A stretch of 64,000 bases of DNA, taken from Candidatus Pelagibacter sp. TMED118 (GTDB lineage Bacteria > Pseudomonadota > Alphaproteobacteria > Pelagibacterales > Pelagibacteraceae). The DNA is taken from NCBI GenBank assembly GCA_002170205.2, contig NHFT02000006.1:33374-97373 (forward strand). The letters run 5' to 3'. A model generated the notes under the pieces. That model searched no databases, was not told where the DNA came from, and saw only the letters and a list, made by a program, of their open reading frames with translations. Made by a program: the position numbers and the translations under genes. Positions 39,345 through 47,762 of this stretch are shown piece after piece; within the stretch, counting starts at the first letter, position 1; each line of letters starts with the position of its first letter.

Positions 39345-40317
39345 ATTTAATTACTTTAGATTTAATATTTGCTACAAGCTTTTTCTCGAAAGTAGATAAT
39401 ACCCATATTTCCTTTCCTGTTTTGATTTTAAACTCTTTTTTTTTACCGTTTAGCTCAGTAGAGTCAATTAAATCAACTTTGTTAAAAATTACGATTTCAT
39501 CTTTTTTCAATAATTGTTTGCTATATTTACCTAACTCATCCCTTACTTGATTATACGATTTTATTAAATCATTTTCGTTAACATCGATTAAATGTAATAA
39601 GGTTTTGCATCTTTCAATGTGTTTTAAAAATTTAATTCCTAATCCAATTCCTGAATGTGCGTTTTCGATTAATCCAGGAATATCTGCCAATGTAATTTCC
39701 TTATCATCGTATTGTGCAACCCCTAAATTAGGATTTAAAGTTGTAAATTTATAATTTGCAATTTTAGGTTTTGCACTTGTTACGGATGCTAACAAACTTG
39801 ATTTTCCTGCATTCGGCAAACCTATAATTCCTATATCTGCAATTGTTTTTAATTGAAGCCATATCCAGAATTCTTCTCCTATTTTTCCTTTAGTAAATTT
39901 CTTTGGAGCTCTGTTTGTAGAGGATTTAAATTTTGTATTACCAAATCCTCCTTTACCACCTATAGCTGCCACATACTCCTCGTTTTCTTTTTTAAAATCA
40001 TATACTAATGTTTTATTATCTTCTTCAAAAACCTGTGTACCCACAGGTACTTTTAAATATAAATCTTCACCACTTTTACCTGTTTTGTTTTTACCTTTTC
40101 CATCCCCTCCTCTTTTTGCCTTGAAGTGTTGTTGGTAACGAAAATCTATTAAAGTATTTAAATTTCTCTCTGATGTTAATATTATAGATCCTCCTTTACC
40201 GCCATCCCCTCCGTCCGGGCCGCCAAATTCGATAAATTTTTCTCTTCTAAAACTGGGTGAACCAGATCCTCCATCGCCTGCTTTTATATAGATTTTTACT
40301 TGGTCTAAAAATTTCAT
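39334..40317 (-). CDS. obgE: GTPase Obg
   Basis: Obg is a ribosome-associated GTPase involved in 50S assembly and stress signalling. Of 327 residues, 1 to about 158 form the glycine-rich Obg fold (GGSGSPSFRREKFIEFGGPDG). The G domain has G1 GLPNAGKSSLL, G3 DIPGLIENAH and G4 FNKVDL. There is no long C-terminal domain after the G domain. It follows rpmA, the typical order. Confidence 0.97.
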   Translation of the reverse strand: MKFLDQVKIYIKAGDGGSGSPSFRREKFIEFGGPDGGDGGKGGSIILTSERNLNTLIDFRYQQHFKAKRGGDGKGKNKTGKSGEDLYLKVPVGTQVFEEDNKTLVYDFKKENEEYVAAIGGKGGFGNTKFKSSTNRAPKKFTKGKIGEEFWIWLQLKTIADIGIIGLPNAGKSSLLASVTSAKPKIANYKFTTLNPNLGVAQYDDKEITLADIPGLIENAHSGIGLGIKFLKHIERCKTLLHLIDVNENDLIKSYNQVRDELGKYSKQLLKKDEIVIFNKVDLIDSTELNGKKKEFKIKTGKEIWVLSTFEKKLVANIKSKVIKYVS

Positions 40318-40341
40318 ACTACAATGTATAAATTAGATTAA

Positions 40342-40596
40342 TTAGTTGGGTTTTACTGAAACTATTGTTCTATCAGATCTACTCTTTTTAAAAATAACTT
40401 TTCCCTTAATAACTGAAAAAATTGAGTGATCTTTTCCCATTTTTACATTATCTCCTGGAAAAATTTTTGTTCCGCGTTGTCTAATAATTATGTTTCCTGG
40501 AATAACAATTTCACCGCCATATTTTTTTACACCTAATCTCCTACCGGCGCTATCCCTGCCATTCTTTGATGATCCACCTGCTTTTTTTGTTGCCAT
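40342..40596 (-). CDS. rpmA: 50S ribosomal protein L27
   Basis: L27 reaches the peptidyl transferase centre with its N-terminus. The 84 residues start [23 protein letters not shown] after the initiator Met, the canonical L27 opening, and no longer pre-sequence is present. It lies six bases downstream of rplU. Confidence 0.97.
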   Translation of the reverse strand: MATKKAGGSSKNGRDSAGRRLGVKKYGGEIVIPGNIIIRQRGTKIFPGDNVKMGKDHSIFSVIKGKVIFKKSRSDRTIVSVKPN

Positions 40597-40602
40597 AAAA
40601 TT

Positions 40603-41004
40603 CTATTTCTTACTCTCAGGTTTAATATTTTGTGATTTTATATCTTTTTTAGTGAATTTTTCGGCTTGTGCTATTATATCTCCGTTTTTAGAAAAGATTT
40701 TATCTATCCTCACCATTGAATACTGTTGTCTGTGTCCGTTTTTTCTTCTCGAATTTTTCCGTCTTCTTTTTTTAAAAATTAGTACAGTTCTTTCTTTTGA
40801 ATTTTTTAACAAGTCTGCCTCAACTTTTGCTCCCTCTACAGTTGGACTACCAATTTCAAAAAATTTTTCGTCACCGTATGCTAATACTTCTTTAAACTCG
40901 ATTTTTGAATCTGGTTTAGAATCCTTTAGGAGTTCTACTTTAAGTATTTCTCCAGCACTTACTTTGTATTGTTTTCCACCTGTTTTTATAACCGCAAATG
41001 ACAT
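40603..41004 (-). CDS. rplU: 50S ribosomal protein L21
   Basis: L21 binds 23S rRNA. The family core has FAVIKTGGKQYKVSAGEILKVE at the N-terminus and RRKNSRRKNGHRQQYSMVRI in the middle. At 133 residues it is about 30 longer than E. coli L21 because of a lysine-rich C-terminal tail. A strong-looking promoter lies directly upstream and probably drives the whole rplU-to-rppH operon. Confidence 0.95.
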   Translation of the reverse strand: MSFAVIKTGGKQYKVSAGEILKVELLKDSKPDSKIEFKEVLAYGDEKFFEIGSPTVEGAKVEADLLKNSKERTVLIFKKRRRKNSRRKNGHRQQYSMVRIDKIFSKNGDIIAQAEKFTKKDIKSQNIKPESKK

Positions 41005-41026
41005 AATTTTATAAATTTATAACAGC

Positions 41027-41054
41027 AATATAGTCAGAGGCACCTTTTAGTCAA
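41027..41054 (-). promoter_or_regulatory. Sigma-70 type promoter of the rplU operon
   Basis: On the minus strand TTGACT (41054-41049), a 16-base spacer and TATATT (41032-41027) stand 23 bases before the rplU ATG at 41004. It is the best promoter match seen in the window. It starts just after the gloB stop, so gloB and rplU are probably separate transcription units despite having the same orientation. Confidence 0.6.
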
Positions 41055-41064
41055 GTTGAATAAC

Positions 41065-41784
41065 TTAGAAATTATCCTTTAATTCTCTCAATTTTGAAAA
41101 AGAAAATAAATCATTACATCTTAAAAAAATATTACAGTCCAGTTCGTCTTCCAGATTAGTTGGAGTAGTTGATATATTATTCTTTAATTTTTGTGTAATT
41201 TGTAAAATTTTATCCTTTAATTTACTATTTTCTGGCTCGTGATAAATACAGAATTTTGAATTCTGCAAAGTATACTCGTGACCAAAATATATTAAGGTGC
41301 TCTTTGAAAAATTTTTTATTAAAGTTAAAGACTTATACATTTGATCGTATGATCCTTCAAAAATTCTTCCACAACCTAAAGAAAAAAGCGTATCTCCAGT
41401 AAATAATAAATTTTGTTTATGAAAATGAAATATCACATGACCTATAGTATGACCAGGTGTATGGTATGTCGTAAACTCAAAATCATCATTTTTGTATAAC
41501 TCCTTATCTTTAATAAGAATATCAATTCCAGGAATATTTTTTTTATCTTTTGCAAAACCCAAAATTCTACAATTGAATTTTTTTTTCAATTCTAAATTTC
41601 CCCCAACATGGTCGTCATGATGGTGTGTATTTAATATATATCTTAAGTTAATTTTCTCTTTTTTAATTGTATCAATTATTGGTCCTGCTTCCCCAGGATC
41701 AATTACACAAGCATGATTATTTTTTTCATTCAAAATTATATAAGAAAAATTATCGTTTAGACACTTAACTGTTATTACTTTCAT
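41065..41784 (-). CDS. gloB: Hydroxyacylglutathione hydrolase (glyoxalase II)
   Basis: GloB hydrolyses S-lactoylglutathione to lactate and glutathione. It is a metallo-beta-lactamase-fold enzyme of 239 residues with the metal motif THHHDDH at 53-59, HTPGHTIGHV near 110 and GDTLFSLGCGRIFEGS. FGHEYTLQNSKF, typical of glyoxalase II, follows. It sits one base after metW in the metX-metW-gloB unit. Confidence 0.95.
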   Translation of the reverse strand: MKVITVKCLNDNFSYIILNEKNNHACVIDPGEAGPIIDTIKKEKINLRYILNTHHHDDHVGGNLELKKKFNCRILGFAKDKKNIPGIDILIKDKELYKNDDFEFTTYHTPGHTIGHVIFHFHKQNLLFTGDTLFSLGCGRIFEGSYDQMYKSLTLIKNFSKSTLIYFGHEYTLQNSKFCIYHEPENSKLKDKILQITQKLKNNISTTPTNLEDELDCNIFLRCNDLFSFSKLRELKDNF

Positions 41785-41785
41785 A

Positions 41786-42382
41786 TTATTTTTCTATTTC
41801 AAATACTCCTAATTCTGAAGATAAATTTTTATAACTTAAATTTTGTTCACTTATACAAGAAACTTTTTTTCCACTTAAAGAAATTGATTTTGTTAATTTT
41901 AAATCTCTTTCAATACAAAATGTTACAAAGTCTTTAATTGTACACATATGCAAATTAGGTGTATTATACCACTCATTAGGTAAATTTTCAGTCACGGGCA
42001 TTGTTCCTTTAAATAATAAATCTATTCTTACTTTCCAGTGTCCAAAATTGGGAATAGTTACTATTGCCTTTCTTCCCACTCTTAATAGTTCGTATAAAAC
42101 TTTCTCTGGATTTAAAAAAGCTTGAAGTGTTTGACTTAATATTACATAATTAAATGATTTGTCAGGAAACTGTCCCAGATCTAATTCAGCATTACCTTCG
42201 ATAACTGTTAATCCTTTTTCAATGCATACTTGAACATTTTTTTTAGATATCTCTAAACCTCTAATGTTATTTGAAATGTTTTCTAAAATATACTTCATAA
42301 GCTCTCCATTTCCACAACCAACATCTAATATTTTCGAATTTTTTTCTATTAAAGAAGATATTATTTTAAATTCTTGTTTCAT
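41786..42382 (-). CDS. metW: Methionine biosynthesis protein MetW
   Basis: MetW is a class I methyltransferase-like protein that accompanies MetX; its exact reaction is not settled. The 198 residues show the motif I segment ILDVGCGNGELMKYI and LDLGQFPDKSFNYVILSQTLQ. PNFGHWKVRIDLLFKGTMPVT is a signature of MetW. It overlaps metX by 17 bases, so the two are tightly coupled. Confidence 0.94.
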   Translation of the reverse strand: MKQEFKIISSLIEKNSKILDVGCGNGELMKYILENISNNIRGLEISKKNVQVCIEKGLTVIEGNAELDLGQFPDKSFNYVILSQTLQAFLNPEKVLYELLRVGRKAIVTIPNFGHWKVRIDLLFKGTMPVTENLPNEWYNTPNLHMCTIKDFVTFCIERDLKLTKSISLSGKKVSCISEQNLSYKNLSSELGVFEIEK

Positions 42383-43499
42383 AAATATTCTTAAATGAAT
42401 TATTTAAAAAGTTTTTAACAGTGTTTAAAAAATCAGGCACATCTAATAAAAATGAGTCATGCCCTTTATCAGAAGTTATTTCAATAAATCCAACATCAGC
42501 ACCAATAGCGTTTAGGGCAATAACTATTTCTCTATTTTCTGCAGTGGGATATAACCAGTCAGAAGTGAAAGAAATTATAAAAAATTTTGTTTTACTTCCT
42601 TTAAAAGCATCTGATAAATTTCCATTGAATTGCTTTGTTAAGTCAAAGTAATCCATTGCTCTCGTTATATACAAGTAGCTATTTGCATCGAACCTATCAA
42701 CAAAAACTGAGCCCTGATACCTTAAGTAACTCTCTATTTGAAAATCGGCATCAAAACCAAATTTTAGTGCATCTCTTTCTTGTAGTTTTCTTCCAAATTT
42801 TTCCTGCAAACCTTTTTTTGATAAGTAAGTTATATGGGCTGCCATCCTAGCTACAGCCAGTCCTTTTGACGGAGACTTTCCATTTTCTAAATAATTACCA
42901 TTGTCCCATTCTCTATCTGCCATAATTGCTTGTCTACCAAGTTCGTTCAATGCAATGTTTTGTGCAGAATGACTTGCGGTACATGCAATTGGTATTGCTA
43001 TCTTTGCTTTATTCGGAAAGTTAGAAACAAATTGTAGAACTTGCATACCACCCATTGAGCCACCTATGACTGCAAATAACTTTTTTATTTTGAAATATTC
43101 TAATAAATAACTCTGTGCATTGACCATGTCATTAATTGTAATTACTGGAAAATTTGATCCGTAAGGTGTGTTTGTAGAGGGATCAATGCTAGAAGGTCCA
43201 AATGACCCCATGCATCCACCAATAACATTGGCACTAATAACAAAAAATTTATTTGTATCTATAGCTTTATTTGGTCCCAGAGCGTAATGCCACCAACCCT
43301 CTTTGTTTGTTATAGGATTTTTACCACTTGCAAACTGATCACCTGTCAAAGCGTGAAATATTAAAATACCATTATTCCTATCTTCATTTAATTCACCATA
43401 AGTCTCATAAGCAATAGGAAAATTTGAAATTTCTTTACCACAATCTAATTTCAATTTATCCCTAATTATATATTTTTTTAAATTATCAAATTTAATCAT
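42366..43499 (-). CDS. metX: Homoserine O-acyltransferase MetX
   Basis: MetX acylates homoserine (acetyl- or succinyl-CoA as donor) to start methionine synthesis by direct sulfhydrylation. The protein has 377 residues with the alpha/beta-hydrolase fold. The nucleophile Ser148 is in GGSMGGMQ, aspartate in SDWLYPT and histidine in DKGHDSFLLD; NVIGGCMGSFGPSS is also typical. A SAM-II riboswitch in its leader is expected to switch it off when SAM is plentiful. Donor choice cannot be told safely from sequence alone. Confidence 0.95.
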   Translation of the reverse strand: MIKFDNLKKYIIRDKLKLDCGKEISNFPIAYETYGELNEDRNNGILIFHALTGDQFASGKNPITNKEGWWHYALGPNKAIDTNKFFVISANVIGGCMGSFGPSSIDPSTNTPYGSNFPVITINDMVNAQSYLLEYFKIKKLFAVIGGSMGGMQVLQFVSNFPNKAKIAIPIACTASHSAQNIALNELGRQAIMADREWDNGNYLENGKSPSKGLAVARMAAHITYLSKKGLQEKFGRKLQERDALKFGFDADFQIESYLRYQGSVFVDRFDANSYLYITRAMDYFDLTKQFNGNLSDAFKGSKTKFFIISFTSDWLYPTAENREIVIALNAIGADVGFIEITSDKGHDSFLLDVPDFLNTVKNFLNNSFKNIYETRI

Positions 43500-43527
43500 A
43501 TTATTTTTGTGAATTGAGAGGAAAAAA

Positions 43528-43580
43528 AACTTATTTAGCGGTTTTTTTATAGCGCTCGCAATTCAGTTAAATCAGCGCAG
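43528..43580 (-). ncRNA. SAM-II riboswitch in the metX leader
   Basis: Read on the minus strand, the metX leader contains GCGCTGATTTAAC, then GAATTGCGAGCGC, an A-rich stretch and GCTAAATAAG. These match the SAM-II aptamer core as I know it (stem GCGCU/AGCGC, loop GAUUUAAC-N-GNAUUGC, and the downstream GCUAAA that forms the pseudoknot). Stem 1 pairs 43578-43574 with 43556-43552, and GCTAAA is at 43539-43534. SAM-II elements are known upstream of metA/metX-type genes in alphaproteobacteria. The aptamer ends about 30 bases before the ATG, so control of translation is likely. Confidence 0.88.
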
Positions 43581-43613
43581 ATAATGTTTACATTATCAGT
43601 TTTTATATGTCAA
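43580..43613 (-). promoter_or_regulatory. Candidate metX promoter with inverted repeat
   Basis: On the minus strand TTGACA is followed after 17 bases by TAAACA, just upstream of the SAM-II aptamer. The -10 region lies inside a perfect inverted repeat, GATAATG-TAAA-CATTATC (43597-43580), with seven-base arms. The -35 match is exact and the -10 match is weak. The repeat could be an operator or an RNA hairpin at the start of the leader. Confidence 0.4.
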
Positions 43614-43688
43614 ATTTTTATAAGAATTTTACTTATTTAATTTAAATAAATAATAGTTTAACTATAAATATCAGAAAAAATTAAAGTT
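43598..43688. other. Remainder of the divergent metX/hisC intergenic region
   Basis: Very AT-rich spacer between the metX leader and the hisC start. It includes a 17-base palindrome, TTATTTAA-T-TTAAATAA (43633-43649), and possible -10-like hexamers for hisC. No RNA gene or small coding frame with a convincing start was seen. In DNA of this composition the palindrome may be accidental. Confidence 0.4.
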
Positions 43689-44780
43689 ATGATATTAACC
43701 AAATTCAAAAAATTAAAGTTTCAATCGTATAAGCCAGGAAAGTACGAAATACCTAAGTTAAAGAATATTAGAAAAATAATTAAATTATCAGCAAACGAAT
43801 CTGCATTGGGTACAAGTTCAAAGGTGAAGGCAATTTTGAGAGGTAAAGTTAGCACGTCCAAATATCCAGATTTCACATCAAAATTTTTAAGAAAGCAAAT
43901 TTCAGTTAAATTTAATTGTAATCCGAATAAAGTAATCTGTGGATCTGGATCAGATGAGATTATCCAAATGTTATGCCAGTTATTTTTGAGAAATGGTGAT
44001 CAAGTTATAGTCCCAGAATTTAGTTTTTTGATGTATAGGATATATGCATCTATTTCAGGCGCTAAGGTAATTTTCTCGAAAGAAAAAAATTTTACTGTTT
44101 CTGTTGATGACATAATTCAAAAAGTAAACAAAAAAACCAAAATTGTTTTTTTAGCAAACCCTAATAATCCAACTGGTACTTACCTTTATAAAAATGAACT
44201 TGTCAACTTGAGAAAAAAATTAAGAAAAGATATATTACTAGTAATTGATGACGCATACTATGAATACATGAAGGACAGAAATTATGAGTCAGGATTGAAA
44301 ATATTTAAAAGTTATAAAAATGTTTTCATACTTAGGACATTTTCAAAAATTTATGGATTAGCAGCCTTGAGGATTGGATGGGGTTACGGTGATAAAAATA
44401 TTATTAATGCATTAAACTCAATTAAACCGCCTTTTAATGTTAACAAAATTGCACAATTATGTGCAATTGAAGCTTTAAAAGATAGCAAATTTATCGATAA
44501 GTCAGTTAAACATAATTTATTTTGGGGTAAAAAAATAAAAAAAAAATTGGAGGAATTTGGTATTTACTCAAATAAAATTAGTGCTAATTTCCTTTTATTA
44601 AATTTTGATAGTTGCAAATTATCAGCAAACACAGTTGAAAAAAAATTAGAAAAGAATGGAATTATTCTCAGAGAAATGAAAACTTATGGAATTGAAAACC
44701 ATTTAAGGTTAACGATTGGTAACAGTATCGAAAATAAATTATTTCTTAAGGAAATTAAAAGTATATTTGCAAATGTTTGA
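43689..44780 (+). CDS. hisC: Histidinol-phosphate aminotransferase family (HisC)
   Basis: This is a PLP-dependent fold I aminotransferase of 363 residues. It has SANESALGTSSKV near the N-terminus, YPDFTSKFLRKQIS, the FLANPNNPTGTY motif, and the PLP lysine Lys220 in TFSKIYGLAALRIGWGYG. It stands directly before the prephenate dehydrogenase gene, overlapping it by eight bases. It may therefore transaminate aromatic precursors as well as, or instead of, histidinol phosphate; HisC-like enzymes often do both. Confidence 0.9.
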   Translation: MILTKFKKLKFQSYKPGKYEIPKLKNIRKIIKLSANESALGTSSKVKAILRGKVSTSKYPDFTSKFLRKQISVKFNCNPNKVICGSGSDEIIQMLCQLFLRNGDQVIVPEFSFLMYRIYASISGAKVIFSKEKNFTVSVDDIIQKVNKKTKIVFLANPNNPTGTYLYKNELVNLRKKLRKDILLVIDDAYYEYMKDRNYESGLKIFKSYKNVFILRTFSKIYGLAALRIGWGYGDKNIINALNSIKPPFNVNKIAQLCAIEALKDSKFIDKSVKHNLFWGKKIKKKLEEFGIYSNKISANFLLLNFDSCKLSANTVEKKLEKNGIILREMKTYGIENHLRLTIGNSIENKLFLKEIKSIFANV

Positions 44781-45654
44781 TAATATTTTAATTATAGGGT
44801 GTGGTTTAATTGGATCTTCTATATTAAAAAGTTCTATTAAGAATAAAATATCAAAAAATATATATGTTTTCGAAAAAAAAAAAGAAAATATAAAAATAAT
44901 AAGAAAAGCAAATAAGAGAATAAAATTCATCTCTAGTTTAAATGAAGATTTGGGGAAAATGCATTTTATAATTGTTTGTGTACCGATGAGCGAATATAAT
45001 TTTGTCTTTTCTCGATTGGATAAATTTGTTTCAGAAAAATCAATCATAACCGAGGTCGGCTCCACTAAAAGAAATTTGCTTAAGTTTACAAAAAATAAAA
45101 AATTAGTTTTAAGTCATCCAATTGCTGGATCCGAAGTTAGCGGACCCAAATTTGGTAGTCCAGAATTATTTAATAAAAAATGGTGTATATTAATTAACAA
45201 CGGCATAAAGAGCAAAATTAAATTAGTAAAAAAATTTTGGAATAAACTTGGTTCTAAAGTAATTTTGATGAACGCTAAAGAGCACGATAAAATTTTCGCA
45301 ATAACTAGTCATCTCCCACACTTAATAGCCTATAATTTAATAAAAACTGCTCAAGATTTTCAAAAGATTGAAAAAAGAAACTTAATTAAGTATAGCGCGG
45401 GTGGATTAAGGGATTTTTCTAGAACGGCTGCATCTAATGAAATTATGTGGAGAGATATATTTTTTAGCAATAAAGATAATATGATTAATTCAATTAATAA
45501 ATTTATTCAAAATCTTAATCTGATAAAAAAAAATATTAGAGATAAAAAAGATAGAGAACTTAAGAAAATATTAATGAATTCAAAAAAAGTTCGAAAACAA
45601 ATAATTAAGTCAAAACAAGATGTTTCAAAACCTGATTTTGGTAGAGAAATCTAA
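44773..45654 (+). CDS. tyrA: Prephenate dehydrogenase
   Basis: TyrA oxidises prephenate (or arogenate) to a tyrosine precursor. With the ATG at 44773 it has 293 residues and opens with the dinucleotide motif IIGCGLIGSSILKS. SHPIAGSEVSGP, SHLPHLIAYNL and the GGLRDFSRTAASNEIMWRDIF stretch (read in parts) are TyrA signatures. An upstream in-frame start at 44716 would lie inside hisC and place 19 residues before the NAD motif, so I reject it. It ends in a four-base overlap with the convergent NlpC/P60 gene. Confidence 0.94.
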   Translation: MFDNILIIGCGLIGSSILKSSIKNKISKNIYVFEKKKENIKIIRKANKRIKFISSLNEDLGKMHFIIVCVPMSEYNFVFSRLDKFVSEKSIITEVGSTKRNLLKFTKNKKLVLSHPIAGSEVSGPKFGSPELFNKKWCILINNGIKSKIKLVKKFWNKLGSKVILMNAKEHDKIFAITSHLPHLIAYNLIKTAQDFQKIEKRNLIKYSAGGLRDFSRTAASNEIMWRDIFFSNKDNMINSINKFIQNLNLIKKNIRDKKDRELKKILMNSKKVRKQIIKSKQDVSKPDFGREI

Positions 45655-46400
45655 ATTGAAAATATTTTTTTTACTTTAAGTTTCGTTGTTTTTCTAATTA
45701 TATTAATTGTTTTTTTAATTGGCATAATTAATACTTTTTTACTTGGTCCATATGCATGTATAAGCATTCTATTATTCAAACAAACTGCAACATGACCTTT
45801 CCAAAAAATTATATCACCTTTAGAGTATTTTTTTTTAAATTTACTTCCCTTTTTAATTTTTATTTGGTCAATAGTATCCCTTGGAAAAAATTTCCTATTA
45901 TATTTGTAAAACATTTGAATTAGTGCTGAACAATCTATACCTTTATAAGATTTTCCACCCCATTTATATGGACAATTAAGGAATAATCTAAATATTTTTC
46001 GGAAATTATTAACTTTAGAATTTATGGGTAAAATCTCTTTTCGTTTTATCCATTTATTTTTTTCAAACATAACCAAATTTTTTTTTGATTTTAAAATTTC
46101 TATTTCACTTAAAAATGGTAGGAAAGAGTTAGATGGACTAATATTTCCTTTTTTACTTAAATATATCTTCGATTTAATAAATTTTACTTTATGAGTTGGT
46201 TCATGATTCGATATGTATTTATCTATTTTTATATACCCAACATAACTGTCGTATAAATTTTTAATTTTAAAATAGTTTTTTTCTCTAGATATAATTTTAA
46301 ATTTTTCACCATAAATTAATTGACTGCTTACTTTTGAAGACTTCTTTGGCTCCAAAAGAACATTTATGATTGGTTTTCTACAGAATAAATTATTTCTCAC
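45651..46400 (-). CDS. NlpC/P60 family peptidoglycan hydrolase with SH3-like domain
   Basis: Probably a gamma-D-glutamyl-diamino acid endopeptidase acting on peptidoglycan peptides. Of 249 residues, about 10-125 look like one or two bacterial SH3 domains. The NlpC/P60 domain starts near 135, with the catalytic Cys157 in GIDCSALIQ, His203 in WKGHVAVCL and a third polar residue at His215 in LIHAYGPS. No signal peptide is visible, so a cytosolic recycling role is possible. The gene overlaps the AmpG-like gene by 11 bases, which supports a joint role in cell-wall peptide handling. Confidence 0.85.
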   Translation of the reverse strand: MRNNLFCRKPIINVLLEPKKSSKVSSQLIYGEKFKIISREKNYFKIKNLYDSYVGYIKIDKYISNHEPTHKVKFIKSKIYLSKKGNISPSNSFLPFLSEIEILKSKKNLVMFEKNKWIKRKEILPINSKVNNFRKIFRLFLNCPYKWGGKSYKGIDCSALIQMFYKYNRKFFPRDTIDQIKIKKGSKFKKKYSKGDIIFWKGHVAVCLNNRMLIHAYGPSKKVLIMPIKKTINIIRKTTKLKVKKIFSI

Positions 46401-47748
46401 TTATTACAATTTTATCTTTAATGAACCACAAACATATCAATGAAGGTATTACCATGAAAGTAGTAATTATAAAAAAAGTACCCCAATCTCCGTTTAACCA
46501 ATCAACTAAAGATCCGGAAGAAGAAGCTAGAGTTGTTCTTCCTGCTGTTCCGATTGAGGCTAGAAGTGCGTATTGAGTTGCAGTGTATGTCCTATCAACA
46601 AGTAAAGATATAAAAGCAACGAAAGCAACAGTTGCAAAGGCAGCAGAAATATCATCAGCAATGACTGCTAAAGCAAATAGCCATTCTGATTTTCCTGACC
46701 AAGCTAAAATTGCAAATAAAAGGTTTGTTGCTGCCATAAAGCCACCAGCAACAAACATTGTTTTAATTGTTCCTGACCTCATCGCAAAAACCCCCCCAAT
46801 TAAAGTAAAAATTACAGTTGTTATCCAACCTAATGTTTTAGAATAAATTGCAATTTCTCCTTTAGAGAAACCTATCTCTTTATAAAACACAATAGACATT
46901 CGACCAAGGAATGCTTCTCCAATTTTAAATAAAAATACAAAACCTAAGATCCAAATAGCAACTGTAAATCCATTTTTTTTGAAAAAACTAACTATTGGAC
47001 CTCCAATAGTTCCAGATATATACGCTAAAAATTTATTAAATTTGTTTGAAGGTCCTAGTTTATTTTCAATTATTTTATCATTTTCATACTGTTTTATTTG
47101 TCTTAATTTATCAGTTGTTTCGTGCACAAACATTAAGGCTATATTCATCAAAATAACAATTCCCCCTAAAACTAAAAATGTTGATTGCCAGTAATCCTCA
47201 ATACCAATTTTTTCAAAAAATTCAGCCGTGAACAAAGCAATTACTCCACCAAGTTTATATCCTGTCCACCATCCCACGACGGCTACGGCAGCCCCTGCAG
47301 CCATGGATTTTCCTTCATTATCATTAATTTGCTCAATCCTTAAAGCATCAACAGTTATATCTTGTGTTGCAGATGCCGTAGCGATAATTAATCCAACCCC
47401 AATAAGAAAAGCTAAATTATTTGTAGGATTTATTAAACTCCAAATTAATAAACTCAATAAAATAATAAGTTGCATTAAAAATATCCACGCGCGTCTATGA
47501 CCAATTTTTTTTGATAAAAAAGGTATTTGAATTCTATCTACTAAAGGAGCCCACAAATAATTAAATGCATAGACACCAAAGATTAAACCTGCCCACCCAA
47601 TAGTTGAACGACTCAACCCTTCCTCTTTCAACCAAAGACTTAAACAGCTGGCTATTAAGACCCAAGGAAAACCACTTATGGCTCCTAATAAAAGAATTCT
47701 TAGCATTCTAATATCCTTGTAAATTAGTATAGACTCGGACCAAGACAT
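46390..47748 (-). CDS. ampG: AmpG-like muropeptide/MFS permease
   Basis: This is an inner-membrane transporter of the major facilitator superfamily, with about 12 hydrophobic segments in 452 residues. The opening SWSESILIYKDIRMLRILLLGAISGFPW (in parts) and WLKEEGLSRSTIGWAGLIF resemble the AmpG family, which imports anhydro-muropeptides for recycling. I use the ATG at 47748, preceded by AGGA; in-frame ATGs at 47763 (TAATG overlap with trkH) and 47778 are alternatives. Substrate is inferred from the family and from the neighbouring NlpC/P60 gene. Confidence 0.82.
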   Translation of the reverse strand: MSWSESILIYKDIRMLRILLLGAISGFPWVLIASCLSLWLKEEGLSRSTIGWAGLIFGVYAFNYLWAPLVDRIQIPFLSKKIGHRRAWIFLMQLIILLSLLIWSLINPTNNLAFLIGVGLIIATASATQDITVDALRIEQINDNEGKSMAAGAAVAVVGWWTGYKLGGVIALFTAEFFEKIGIEDYWQSTFLVLGGIVILMNIALMFVHETTDKLRQIKQYENDKIIENKLGPSNKFNKFLAYISGTIGGPIVSFFKKNGFTVAIWILGFVFLFKIGEAFLGRMSIVFYKEIGFSKGEIAIYSKTLGWITTVIFTLIGGVFAMRSGTIKTMFVAGGFMAATNLLFAILAWSGKSEWLFALAVIADDISAAFATVAFVAFISLLVDRTYTATQYALLASIGTAGRTTLASSSGSLVDWLNGDWGTFFIITTFMVIPSLICLWFIKDKIVISEK

Positions 47749-47762
47749 TTTTTTCCTAAGCA

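Noticed and set aside
40490..41014. Plus-strand open frame of 174 residues, hydrophobic, over rpmA/rplU
   Set aside because: It is antisense to two ribosomal protein genes; the Phe/Ser/Leu-rich composition results from Lys/Glu-rich sense codons.
44716..44772. Longer N-terminus of prephenate dehydrogenase
   Set aside because: It lies inside hisC and places extra residues before the NAD-binding motif that normally starts the protein.
46583..47500. Several plus-strand open frames opposite the AmpG-like gene
   Set aside because: The sense-strand permease has clear membrane segments and family motifs; the antisense frames have none.
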